NCBI GenBank assembly: GCA_947380655.1
Contig: CANCRX010000108.1
Span: 1 to 10,110, forward strand
Length of the DNA: 10,110 nucleotides
Origin: Alcaligenaceae bacterium
Lineage (GTDB): Bacteria; Pseudomonadota; Gammaproteobacteria; Burkholderiales; Burkholderiaceae_B
Reading direction: 5' to 3'
Shown piece by piece: positions 1 through 5,539 of this stretch (its first letter is position 1; each line of letters starts with the position of its first letter). A program made the translations under genes and the position numbers. The notes beneath the pieces were generated by a model. It searched no databases and was not told the DNA's origin. It saw nothing but the letters and a program-made list of their open reading frames with translations.

Positions 1-57
1 AAAACGGTGCTGACGATTGAGTACTACGATCGGCTGGGAGTGCCCCGTCTCTCATAA
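1..57 (+). CDS. C-terminal end of probable group II intron-encoded reverse transcriptase/maturase (partial)
   Basis: An open frame enters from the left edge and reads 18 codons, ending LGVPRLS, before a TAA at 55-57. It stops about 14 bases before a recognisable group II intron domain V, which is where intron-encoded proteins of bacterial group II introns normally end. The assignment therefore rests on position rather than on protein motifs: no RT, maturase or endonuclease motif is visible in so short a tail. It could instead be the end of an unrelated gene into which the intron is not inserted, but the close spacing to domain V makes the maturase reading the more likely one. Confidence 0.5.
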   Translation, partial: KTVLTIEYYDRLGVPRLS

Positions 58-71
58 CCTCAACCTCTCGA

Positions 72-103
72 ACCGCCCGGTGCGGACCCGCATGCCGGGT
101 GGT
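72..103 (+). ncRNA. Group II intron domain V hairpin
   Basis: This is the catalytic core hairpin of the ribozyme: 9-bp stem, 2-nt bulge, 4-bp stem, 4-nt loop, 32 nt in all. The arms at 72-80 and 95-103 pair throughout, with one G-U wobble. It appears intact, which suggests the 3' part of the intron has not decayed. Confidence 0.8.
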
Positions 104-213
104 GTGGCAGGGGCGCAATCAATTATGATTGCCCCCTATGCCGATTAAATACTCTGTCGATTGCGATCCGTTACTCTTTATTACAAATGTTTTATTGAGT
201 TTGAGGGTGTGCT

Positions 214-241
214 TTGCTTCAATACTGGTTATGCCGATAAT
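214..241 (+). promoter_or_regulatory. Candidate sigma70-like promoter for the small ORF/DUF2335 pair
   Basis: A weak -35 (TTGCTT, 214-219) is followed by a 16-bp spacer and a good -10 (GATAAT, 236-241). Transcription would start near 248, about 40 bases before the ATG at 289. The region between the intron end and 289 is AT-rich, so chance matches are likely. No terminator-like hairpin separates it from the intron, so read-through from upstream is also possible. Confidence 0.33.
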
Positions 242-288
242 CTGCTGTCATAGCTGTTATCAATAACTTTTTACATTTGGGGTGAAAA

Positions 289-480
289 ATGAATAGATTC
301 TTTATGTTTTTTGCACGTAAACATATTTTTTTTCATGATTCATTTAAAGCGGATCGTTATTACTTTATCCCCAAGAAAGGCGATGCGGCGTATGATTTTT
401 CAAAAATTTCAGGGGACATGAAAATGATTGGCCGTGACCTGAAATATTCAATTAATAATGAGTTGTCTCAGCATGGCTAA
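289..480 (+). CDS. Small hypothetical protein, partner of DUF2335 gene
   Basis: This 63-residue protein is not one I recognise. The start is supported by a GGGGTGA ribosome-binding sequence four bases before the ATG. The N-terminus is aromatic and basic (MNRFFMFFARKHIFFHDSF), possibly amphipathic or peripherally membrane-associated but too interrupted by charge to be a clear transmembrane helix. The middle (FIPKKGDAAYDF) and end (SGDMKMIGRDL) look like a compact soluble fold. The gene is AT-rich compared with the downstream minus-strand genes and contains a run of eight T at 326-333. Its last codons overlap the probable start of the DUF2335 gene, which suggests co-translation and a shared function. 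The overlap and good ribosome-binding site argue that it is real; the function is unknown. Confidence 0.62.
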   Translation: MNRFFMFFARKHIFFHDSFKADRYYFIPKKGDAAYDFSKISGDMKMIGRDLKYSINNELSQHG

Positions 481-850
481 TAGCCATACGAAAGCTAGTG
501 CAAAAGGCGATGGAAAAGAATTAACAGTATCTTCGACTACAACCGATTGTCCAATTCTCCCTATTGAACAGATTGAGCGATTACAGAAAATCGTCCCTCA
601 ACGGGTCGAGTGGGTCTTTGAGCAGACTAATGCAGAGTCCTCGTTTCGACGATCTGAGAGTCGTCGAGTCAACACATTGGTTTTTATCGAGAGAACAGCT
701 GGTTTACTGTTTGCCTTGATTGTCGCACTATCTGGTTTAGCGGCTGCTGCGTATTGTGCAACACTTGGGCGTGAACTGACAGCATCGGTTCTAGGTGGGA
801 CAACGCTAGTCGGGATGGTTACAGCTTTTATTGTGGCAAAAAAAACTTAA
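473..850 (+). CDS. DUF2335-like two-transmembrane-helix membrane protein
   Basis: This 125-residue protein resembles the DUF2335 family by layout and sequence feel. It has a variable hydrophilic N-terminus (1-30), then a conserved-looking segment IERLQKIVPQRVEWVFEQ (about 34-51) rich in charged helix-forming residues. A basic stretch (about 59-74) precedes two C-terminal hydrophobic helices at about 74-97 and 102-122, ending in AKKT. The topology is probably a hairpin with both ends in the cytoplasm. The ATG at 473 is preferred because it lies inside the end of the upstream gene (8-bp overlap) and has a weak TGAG upstream; an in-frame ATG at 458 would add five residues but has no ribosome-binding site. 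The role of DUF2335 proteins is not established. The stop overlaps the stop of the convergent gene. Confidence 0.72.
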   Translation: MANSHTKASAKGDGKELTVSSTTTDCPILPIEQIERLQKIVPQRVEWVFEQTNAESSFRRSESRRVNTLVFIERTAGLLFALIVALSGLAAAAYCATLGRELTASVLGGTTLVGMVTAFIVAKKT

Positions 851-1260
851 CTCTCCGACAAATCAAACACCGCATCAACCGGGACCTGTAAAGCAGTAGC
901 CAGCGCATTTGTCTGCGCCGCCATGGCAATCACAGACTGTAATTCTCCATACTGCCCCTCTGTCATACCCTTGGCACGTGCCGCGGCTGTATGTGAGTGG
1001 ACGCAGTAACTACAACCGTTAGCCGTCGACACGGCGATATAAATCAGTTCTCGTACTAAGGGTGTCAGTTCACCCTCAGTCATCATGACAGCTTTGAGTT
1101 GTTCCCAGGTGTTTCGGAGTTGTTTTGGATTATTTGCCAGTGCGCGCCAGAAATTATTTACAAAATCCGACTTTCTGACTTGGCGGATATCGTCAAAAAC
1201 TGATTTGAGTTCTGGATGGGCGTTGATCTCTTCGTCTGACCAAAGTTTTGTTGTTGACAT
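847..1260 (-). CDS. AhpD-like / carboxymuconolactone decarboxylase family protein
   Basis: This 137-residue protein belongs to the AhpD/CMD superfamily of small all-helical oligomeric proteins, many of which reduce peroxides through a CxxC pair. The signature is clear: Glu71, Cys83-Ser-Tyr-Cys86 and His90, with spacing matching the AhpD proton-relay motif. Members with this motif are usually called alkylhydroperoxidases, but the physiological substrate of this one cannot be told. The start at 1260 (MSTTKLW) is chosen over an upstream in-frame ATG at 1314 because AGGAG lies seven bases before it and the extra 18 residues look non-coding. A perfect inverted repeat lies just upstream of that ribosome-binding site. 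The gene follows the CorA/ZntB-like gene on the same strand after 88 bp and may be co-transcribed or have its own promoter. Confidence 0.85.
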   Translation of the reverse strand: MSTTKLWSDEEINAHPELKSVFDDIRQVRKSDFVNNFWRALANNPKQLRNTWEQLKAVMMTEGELTPLVRELIYIAVSTANGCSYCVHSHTAAARAKGMTEGQYGELQSVIAMAAQTNALATALQVPVDAVFDLSES

Positions 1261-1267
1261 GACTGTG

Positions 1268-1272
1268 CTCCT
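1268..1272 (-). promoter_or_regulatory. Shine-Dalgarno AGGAG that fixes the AhpD-like start
   Basis: Read on the minus strand, AGGAG is followed by seven bases and then the ATG at 1260. This supports the shorter 137-residue product over the longer in-frame reading. Confidence 0.75.
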
Positions 1273-1273
1273 G

Positions 1274-1291
1274 AACCTTATGTTTAAGGTT
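1274..1291. promoter_or_regulatory. Perfect inverted repeat, candidate operator upstream of AhpD-like gene
   Basis: AACCTTA and TAAGGTT form a 7-bp perfect inverted repeat around a 4-base spacer, ending two bases upstream of the AGGAG ribosome-binding site. There is no T-run after it on the minus strand, so it is a poor terminator candidate for the upstream metal-transporter gene. The placement suits a repressor operator or an mRNA hairpin near the ribosome-binding site. No specific regulator family can be assigned. Confidence 0.35.
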
Positions 1292-1348
1292 AAAAGAGTA
1301 GCAAAATAAATCAATGCCGAGCATATTCATGTGGTTACGGTTTGAATA

Positions 1349-2383
1349 TCAAATAATCCGTTTGAGCTTCAATCCCAAATACACCAAAAAACCAGCCAAG
1401 CCCATCACTATCATCACTTCAAAAAATGAACCTTTCAGACCAGGAAGATCTTCCATATTCATACCCATGATTCCAGAGACCAACGTCATAGGTAGAAAAA
1501 TAACAGTCATGACAGACAGCACTTGTAATTGTTTCGCATTGAGTTCTGCCACGTGTGCAGTTTGCTCGTCCTGGAGTACTTTGGCGCGAATATAAAGACT
1601 ATCGATCTGCTCAAGAAAGCTAGTTAATTCATTTGAATGATCATGCAGCTGATCCAAGTCATCTCGCGTAAATGCAGGCGTATTGCGTTTTCGCAAATAT
1701 TTCAAGGCATCGAGTTCAGCTGAAAAATGCCTCCTGATGCGGTTGCACTGGATGCGCAATGTGCCAATTGATTCGTCAGCAGCCAGATCATTTCCGCTAA
1801 GAATGATTTCCTCCAGTGAATCGATCCGATCCGCCAGGCGTCTGATAGCAGCCTTGAGCTGGATTGACCTGATGTCGATAATCTGGTGAAAGAGATTGTG
1901 CACTGAGTGAGGAAGGATGCGGCCTCTAATTAATTGGTCTTTGGCTTGATCAAGTGTTTTAAGCGGGTGCAGGCGTCCTGTAATCAATAAGGTTGGCGTC
2001 AGGTAACACCAGAACGATTCAAAATCTAAACTATTGCTTTTCGTACCCTGCCCGAAATCCATCGTGAAATCTTGCAGATGAAATAAGGCAGCTTGATCAA
2101 GTTCTGTAATGGCGTCGTAGCCTACTTCGCCTGTTTCGTTGTGAATGGATTCGGCTAACTCTTCAGGGATCAGTTGCGAGGAATGTAGCCAACGCATGAT
2201 GCGGGTGTTTGAGAAGTTCAGATGTAGCCAGATAGATTGGCCCGAGCTCAGAAGTTCATCCGTCACGGTATCGGGTGATATTTCTGTCCCGATGCCGTCC
2301 TGATTGATTTCCCAGGCAAAAAGTATCCCGTCCGAGGGCACTTTGTCCGGGTCTATCAGGTTAGATAAGGGAATAAAGGCCAT
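1349..2383 (-). CDS. CorA/ZntB-family divalent metal ion transporter
   Basis: This 344-residue protein has the CorA/2-TM-GxN architecture: a long cytoplasmic alpha/beta and helical domain (about 1-285), then two C-terminal membrane helices at about 287-306 and 321-339 separated by a short periplasmic loop. The diagnostic Gly-Met-Asn is at 307-309, directly after helix one (GIMGMNMEDLPG), and the C-terminus is basic (KLKRII). The N-terminal FAWEIN segment and overall length suggest the ZntB-like branch rather than classical CorA, so the ion could be Mg2+, Zn2+ or another divalent cation. The ATG at 2383 has no convincing Shine-Dalgarno sequence, so the start is less certain than the rest; a GTG at codon 15 is an alternative. 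It is divergent from the PPK2 gene. Confidence 0.88.
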   Translation of the reverse strand: MAFIPLSNLIDPDKVPSDGILFAWEINQDGIGTEISPDTVTDELLSSGQSIWLHLNFSNTRIMRWLHSSQLIPEELAESIHNETGEVGYDAITELDQAALFHLQDFTMDFGQGTKSNSLDFESFWCYLTPTLLITGRLHPLKTLDQAKDQLIRGRILPHSVHNLFHQIIDIRSIQLKAAIRRLADRIDSLEEIILSGNDLAADESIGTLRIQCNRIRRHFSAELDALKYLRKRNTPAFTRDDLDQLHDHSNELTSFLEQIDSLYIRAKVLQDEQTAHVAELNAKQLQVLSVMTVIFLPMTLVSGIMGMNMEDLPGLKGSFFEVMIVMGLAGFLVYLGLKLKRII

Positions 2384-2442
2384 AAATGAGCAGGGTAATT
2401 ATTGATGCGTGACAGTGAAAAGGAATTTTTAAGAAATTAGCA

Positions 2443-2455
2443 GGTCAACATGACC
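2443..2455. promoter_or_regulatory. Small palindrome in the divergent corA-like/ppk2 intergenic region
   Basis: GGTCA and TGACC form a perfect 5-bp inverted repeat separated by ACA. It lies between two divergent genes, about 60 bp from the start of the metal-transporter gene and 120 bp from the PPK2 start. It could be an operator, but so short a palindrome may be chance. Confidence 0.2.
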
Positions 2456-2515
2456 GAAATGTGAAACTGACTTATTTATTTCATAAAAATGTAATTTTTA
2501 AGGGATTTCAACCAG

Positions 2516-2549
2516 AATTCATAAAACTTTCATGTGTAAGACGTATTCT
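2516..2549 (+). promoter_or_regulatory. Candidate PhoB-dependent promoter (Pho box plus -10) for ppk2
   Basis: AATTCATAAAACTTTCAT (2516-2533) matches the E. coli Pho-box consensus CTGTCATAAAACTGTCAT at 14 of 18 positions, including both TCAT repeats in the right 11-bp phase. A -10-like TATTCT (2544-2549) follows after exactly 10 bases, the spacing found at E. coli phoA. There is no good -35, as expected for a PhoB-activated promoter. Transcription would start near 2556, about 20 bases before the ATG. A second, equally matching 18-mer (2478-2495) lies 38 bp upstream, but the surroundings are AT-rich and that phasing is not canonical. Confidence 0.5.
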
Positions 2550-2564
2550 TGCCTGAGAACACAT

Positions 2565-2569
2565 AGGAG
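2565..2569 (+). promoter_or_regulatory. Strong Shine-Dalgarno for ppk2
   Basis: AGGAG ends six bases before the ATG at 2576. It fixes the start so that the Lys/Ala-rich repeat tail is part of the translated product. Confidence 0.8.
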
Positions 2570-2575
2570 TTACCC

Positions 2576-3691
2576 ATGGCATCCACGATTCAATCCAAAG
2601 CCACACCTAAGAAAAAACCAGTGGTTAACAAGCTAGTTGTTGCCAACAAGGCAGCGGCTGCCAAGAAATCCGTGGCTGCTAAGAAAACCGTAGCCGCTCA
2701 GAAAGCCGTAGCCGCCAAGAAAACCGTAGCCGCCAAGAAACCCGTGGCTGCCAAGAAACCCGTAGTCACTAAAAAAGCGACCACTAAAACCTTCGCGCAA
2801 CGCGCTCAGGACGAGTTGATCGATAGCTACGACGAAGAATTCGAAATGGAGCTGGACGATAATCGTCTGGATGAACTCCTGATGGAAATGCCAGAGCAAG
2901 GACCTGTTCCGGAGGGCTCTCTCGATCGACGTATTTATTTCAGAGAGTTATTCAGACTGCAGGGCGAGCTGGTTAAATTGCAAGACTGGGTCGTTGAAAA
3001 AAAGTTAAAAGTGGTTGTGCTCTTCGAGGGGCGTGACGCAGCAGGCAAGGGAGGTGCGATCAAGCGTATTACTCAGCGCCTTAACCCCCGCGTTTGTCGT
3101 GTGGCGGCCTTGCCCGCGCCAAGCGAGCGCGAGCGCACGCAGTGGTATTTCCAGCGTTATGTACCGTACCTCCCTGCTGGAGGTGAGATGGTCTTGTTTG
3201 ACCGGAGTTGGTATAACCGTGCCGGTGTGGAACGCGTGATGGGATTCTGTAATGACGAAGAATATGAAGAATTCTTTCGTAGCGTCCCGGAGTTTGAAAA
3301 AATGCTGGTCCGATCCGGCATCATATTGATCAAGTACTGGTTTTCGATTACCGATGACGAACAGCATATGCGCTTTACCATGCGTATCCGTGATCCACTT
3401 AAGCAATGGAAGTTGAGTCCGATGGATCTCGAATCGCGCCGTCGGTGGGAGGCCTATACCAAAGCGAAAGAGGTGATGCTTGAGCGTACCCACATGCCAG
3501 AATCACCGTGGTGGATCGTCGATGGAGTTGATAAAAAAAGTGCGCGACTAAATTGTATCCAGCATTTACTGGATCAAATAGAATATCAGGAAGTCATTCA
3601 CCCGGCTATTACGTTACCTGAGCGTGTGCACAATCCTGACTACACGCGACACCCAGTACCCGCCACAATGTATGTACCTGATAAATATTAA
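2576..3691 (+). CDS. ppk2: Polyphosphate kinase 2 (class I PPK2) with Lys/Ala repeat N-terminal tail
   Basis: The enzyme transfers phosphate between inorganic polyphosphate and nucleoside diphosphates, in the cytoplasm. The catalytic domain (about 120-355 of 371) has the PPK2 P-loop EGRDAAGKGG (151-160), the Walker B region VLFDRSWYNR with Asp209-Arg210, and the lid segment LESRRRWEAYTKAKE (285-299). The segment KLQDWVVEKKL and the downstream PLKQWKLSPMD are typical of single-domain class I enzymes such as the Pseudomonas aeruginosa PA0141 type. The unusual part is the N-terminus: about 75 residues rich in Lys and Ala, with six hexapeptides AAKKxV at 28-63, followed by an acidic stretch (79-104). 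These are probably disordered. The start is fixed by AGGAG at six bases. The gene is followed without a gap by mgtC and may be Pho-regulated. Confidence 0.95.
   Translation: MASTIQSKATPKKKPVVNKLVVANKAAAAKKSVAAKKTVAAQKAVAAKKTVAAKKPVAAKKPVVTKKATTKTFAQRAQDELIDSYDEEFEMELDDNRLDELLMEMPEQGPVPEGSLDRRIYFRELFRLQGELVKLQDWVVEKKLKVVVLFEGRDAAGKGGAIKRITQRLNPRVCRVAALPAPSERERTQWYFQRYVPYLPAGGEMVLFDRSWYNRAGVERVMGFCNDEEYEEFFRSVPEFEKMLVRSGIILIKYWFSITDDEQHMRFTMRIRDPLKQWKLSPMDLESRRRWEAYTKAKEVMLERTHMPESPWWIVDGVDKKSARLNCIQHLLDQIEYQEVIHPAITLPERVHNPDYTRHPVPATMYVPDKY
2657..2764 (+). repeat. Six 18-bp tandem repeats encoding AAKKxV hexapeptides
   Basis: Six in-frame 18-bp units encode AAKKSV, AAKKTV, AAQKAV, AAKKTV, AAKKPV and AAKKPV. 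The DNA copies differ mainly at third positions and at the variable fifth residue, but remain close enough for slipped-strand or recombinational copy-number change in whole codons. The encoded motif resembles the tails of bacterial histone-H1-like proteins and AlgP-type regulators. Confidence 0.9.
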
Positions 3692-4408
3692 ATGGAATTC
3701 ATAAAAAACTTCGATCTGGTTTCGCTACTTGATACGATTGTCAGCATTTCGGCGGCCTTCATTCTGGGCGGATTAATCGGCCTGGAAAGGCAATATCGTC
3801 AGCGCACTGCAGGTTTACGTACCAACGTGCTTGTAGCGTTGGGTGCGGCGATCTTTGTGGATATCGCCAATCGACTGCACGGACATGAGGGGGCGGTGCA
3901 TGTCATCGCTTACGTCGTGTCGGGGATTGGCTTTCTGGGAGCTGGTGTGATTATGCGCGAGGAGGGCAATGTCCGTGGTTTGAATACGGCGGCAACCCTC
4001 TGGTGTTCAGGTGCGGTAGGCGCCTGTGCAGGTGCTGATCTGATCGCTGAGGCGTGTATCGCAACGGCCTTTGTTCTGGCTGCCAATACCTTGTTACGCC
4101 CTGTAGGCAACCTCATCAACAAGCAACCACTTGACTCGACTTCCGTTGAGGTCACGCATACAGTTTCAGTGATTGCACCGATAGCGGATCAAAAAGATGC
4201 ATTGAAATTACTAGAGTCTGTTTTGGATGATGCAAATTATGCATTCAGTAATCTTGAAATTAAGGCCTTTGGTGATGATGCTGTAATTATTGAGGCGGTG
4301 TTAGCCGCCTCCTCTGTCCATGGCGAAGACCTGGATGTGCTGGTTGCAAAAATTGCCAAGCCTGCATACATCAGTCAAGCGTACTGGACGCCAAGCACGA
4401 CGTCTTGA
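3692..4408 (+). CDS. MgtC/SapB family inner-membrane protein
   Basis: This 238-residue protein has the MgtC N-terminal membrane domain with about four to five helices (about 12-31, 44-60, 71-88, 103-120, 122-138). Signature stretches include GGLIGLERQYRQRTAGLRT (26-44) and the conserved GFLGAGVIMRE followed by VRGLNTAATLWCSGAVG (94-110). A soluble C-terminal ACT-like regulatory domain follows (about 152-235). MgtC proteins are linked to growth at low Mg2+ and to ATP and phosphate homeostasis in several pathogens; whether this homologue does the same is inference. The ATG directly follows the PPK2 TAA with no gap and has no good ribosome-binding site of its own, so translation probably depends on termination-reinitiation from ppk2. 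Its last 38 bp overlap the convergent glycosyltransferase gene. Confidence 0.92.
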   Translation: MEFIKNFDLVSLLDTIVSISAAFILGGLIGLERQYRQRTAGLRTNVLVALGAAIFVDIANRLHGHEGAVHVIAYVVSGIGFLGAGVIMREEGNVRGLNTAATLWCSGAVGACAGADLIAEACIATAFVLAANTLLRPVGNLINKQPLDSTSVEVTHTVSVIAPIADQKDALKLLESVLDDANYAFSNLEIKAFGDDAVIIEAVLAASSVHGEDLDVLVAKIAKPAYISQAYWTPSTTS

Positions 4409-5537
4409 TTGTTAAGTCCGCTTGTTTTAGTTGCTGGTTTAACACTTCAATCACTTCGTACAAGGCATTATTTTTAATCTTTGAAACGGACGCTTGAAAC
4501 TGATCCAGATTTTCGATCAGCTTCAGCGTACTTTTTCTGATGCTGCGAAGCGAGGGTACAACAATACCTAGGCCGCGTTCGCGTATCCATTCCGTGTTGT
4601 AGCGCTCTTGTGGCATGGTCCAGGCGTTTTCGATTGTGATGACTGGCAAGCCCATCTGAATAGCTTCGCTGATACTGCCAGGACCAGGCTTACCAATAAA
4701 AAAATCGCCTAAAGCGAAGTAACGCTCAACGTTTGTACTGAAGCCCACCGCCAGATGCTTTGCGAGGGTAGTTTGTAGACCGATTTTTTCTGCCAGTAAG
4801 CTGTTATGTCCACACATTAAAATCAGCTGAGTGTCCTGTAATGCTTTGCCGATACGCAGCATATCTGCAGAACCATGACCACCAAACATCACGATACCAA
4901 CAGGTTTTGCAGGATCAAACCCTAGTTTCTTGAGTTCTTCTACACGATCCAGATTCTGCGGTTGATGAAATGAAGGTTTTAGAATCATTCCGGAGCTCTG
5001 AGTCAACTGATCGGCTGTGTATCCTTCCGCGAACGCTTGCTCGAGCGCTTTAGCGCTCCCGCAAACAATGTGCTGATCTAGACCGGGTTCTATCCAGAAA
5101 TGAGGTGGATAGTCTGCGATGTCTGTCAGGATGGTTACAAACGGTACTTCAGGCATCCTGGATTTAACAGACTGAAAAATAACCTTATTAAAATTTGGAA
5201 CTAATGAGACAACAAGGTCTGAGCGATTGGCCTCCCAATAGCGTTCCAGCCGACGTAACATCGCAGCATGTCCAATTCGAATCATCGCCTGAAGTACCTT
5301 GAGTTCTGTCGCGAGCCCAAGCGTCCATCCGCGTTTGAGTCGCATGTTATATAAGTCCTCTGGGGCGAGTCCTGTGCGCTTTCGAAAGATAGCTTTGGGA
5401 TCGAGCACTTCAAACAGATTGACTAACCGTACCTCCCAATCACGGTTTTGCAGCTTAATCGCCTCTTGCAATGCCGTGGCAGCGGAGCGATGTCCGCCGC
5501 CTGCATTGAAATAAATCAAATCTATTTTTTTTGTCAT
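4371..5537 (-). CDS. GT28 / MGDG-synthase-like glycosyltransferase
   Basis: This 388-residue GT-B-fold glycosyltransferase is similar to monogalactosyldiacylglycerol synthases and processive diacylglycerol glucosyltransferases. The N-terminal acceptor-side domain starts with FNAGGGHRSAATAL (10-23, the Gly-Gly-Gly-His loop). The C-terminal nucleotide-sugar domain has MFGGHGS (217-223), GKPGPGS (282-288) with Glu291, and PQERYN (309-314), matching the donor-binding motifs of the family. No transmembrane helix is evident; relatives are monotopic membrane-surface enzymes. The sugar donor and acceptor are not determinable, but diacylglycerol is plausible. It is the last gene of the minus-strand operon, starting two bases after the phosphodiesterase stop. 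Codons 2-5 contain a run of eight A. Its 3' end overlaps mgtC by 38 bp, tail to tail. Confidence 0.85.
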   Translation of the reverse strand: MTKKIDLIYFNAGGGHRSAATALQEAIKLQNRDWEVRLVNLFEVLDPKAIFRKRTGLAPEDLYNMRLKRGWTLGLATELKVLQAMIRIGHAAMLRRLERYWEANRSDLVVSLVPNFNKVIFQSVKSRMPEVPFVTILTDIADYPPHFWIEPGLDQHIVCGSAKALEQAFAEGYTADQLTQSSGMILKPSFHQPQNLDRVEELKKLGFDPAKPVGIVMFGGHGSADMLRIGKALQDTQLILMCGHNSLLAEKIGLQTTLAKHLAVGFSTNVERYFALGDFFIGKPGPGSISEAIQMGLPVITIENAWTMPQERYNTEWIRERGLGIVVPSLRSIRKSTLKLIENLDQFQASVSKIKNNALYEVIEVLNQQLKQADLTIKTSCLASSTLD

Positions 5538-5539
5538 AT

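Larger units (their letters stand above)
1..145 (+). mobile_element. 3' end of a bacterial group II intron (domains V and VI)
   Basis: The retroelement's 3' terminus is present and the rest lies off the left edge. Domain V folds from 72 to 103: a 9-bp lower stem (ACCGCCCGG with CCGGGTGGT, one G-U pair), a two-base TG bulge at 93-94, a 4-bp upper stem (TGCG with CGCA) and a GACC loop. The ACCGCC start carries a CGC-type catalytic triad, as in many bacterial introns. Domain VI follows as a hairpin at about 106-142, with GGGG and CCCC arms, a GCAATCA/TGATTGC stem and an unpaired A near 137. The end after GAT at about 145 fits the usual terminal AY. The 3' exon would begin near 146. The 5' part, exon-binding sites and insertion target cannot be seen. 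Confidence 0.82.

Noticed and set aside
257..273. GTTAT-CA-ATAAC followed by five T as a possible terminator
   Set aside because: The stem is only 5 bp, AT-rich and with a two-base loop too tight to form; not a credible terminator.
1314..1595. Plus-strand 93-codon frame over the end of the CorA/ZntB-like gene
   Set aside because: It is antisense to the conserved membrane helices and GMN motif of the minus-strand gene, with no recognisable domain of its own.
2394..2415. CTGTCAC on the minus strand near the CorA/ZntB-like start as a Pho box
   Set aside because: The second repeat is weak (about 11 of 18 overall) and lies too close to the start codon to judge a promoter.
2657..2764. Regular 18-bp repeats as a CRISPR-like array
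   Set aside because: The repeats are contiguous, in frame, without spacers, and encode the PPK2 tail.
2633..2899. Minus-strand open frame with repetitive Gly-Phe-Leu units
   Set aside because: The repeats are simply the antisense reading of the AAKKxV-coding DNA repeats of ppk2.
3005..3493. 162-codon open frame on the minus strand
   Set aside because: It lies wholly inside ppk2, whose motifs are unmistakable on the plus strand; the antisense product shows no domain and no ribosome-binding site was seen. It is a shadow frame.
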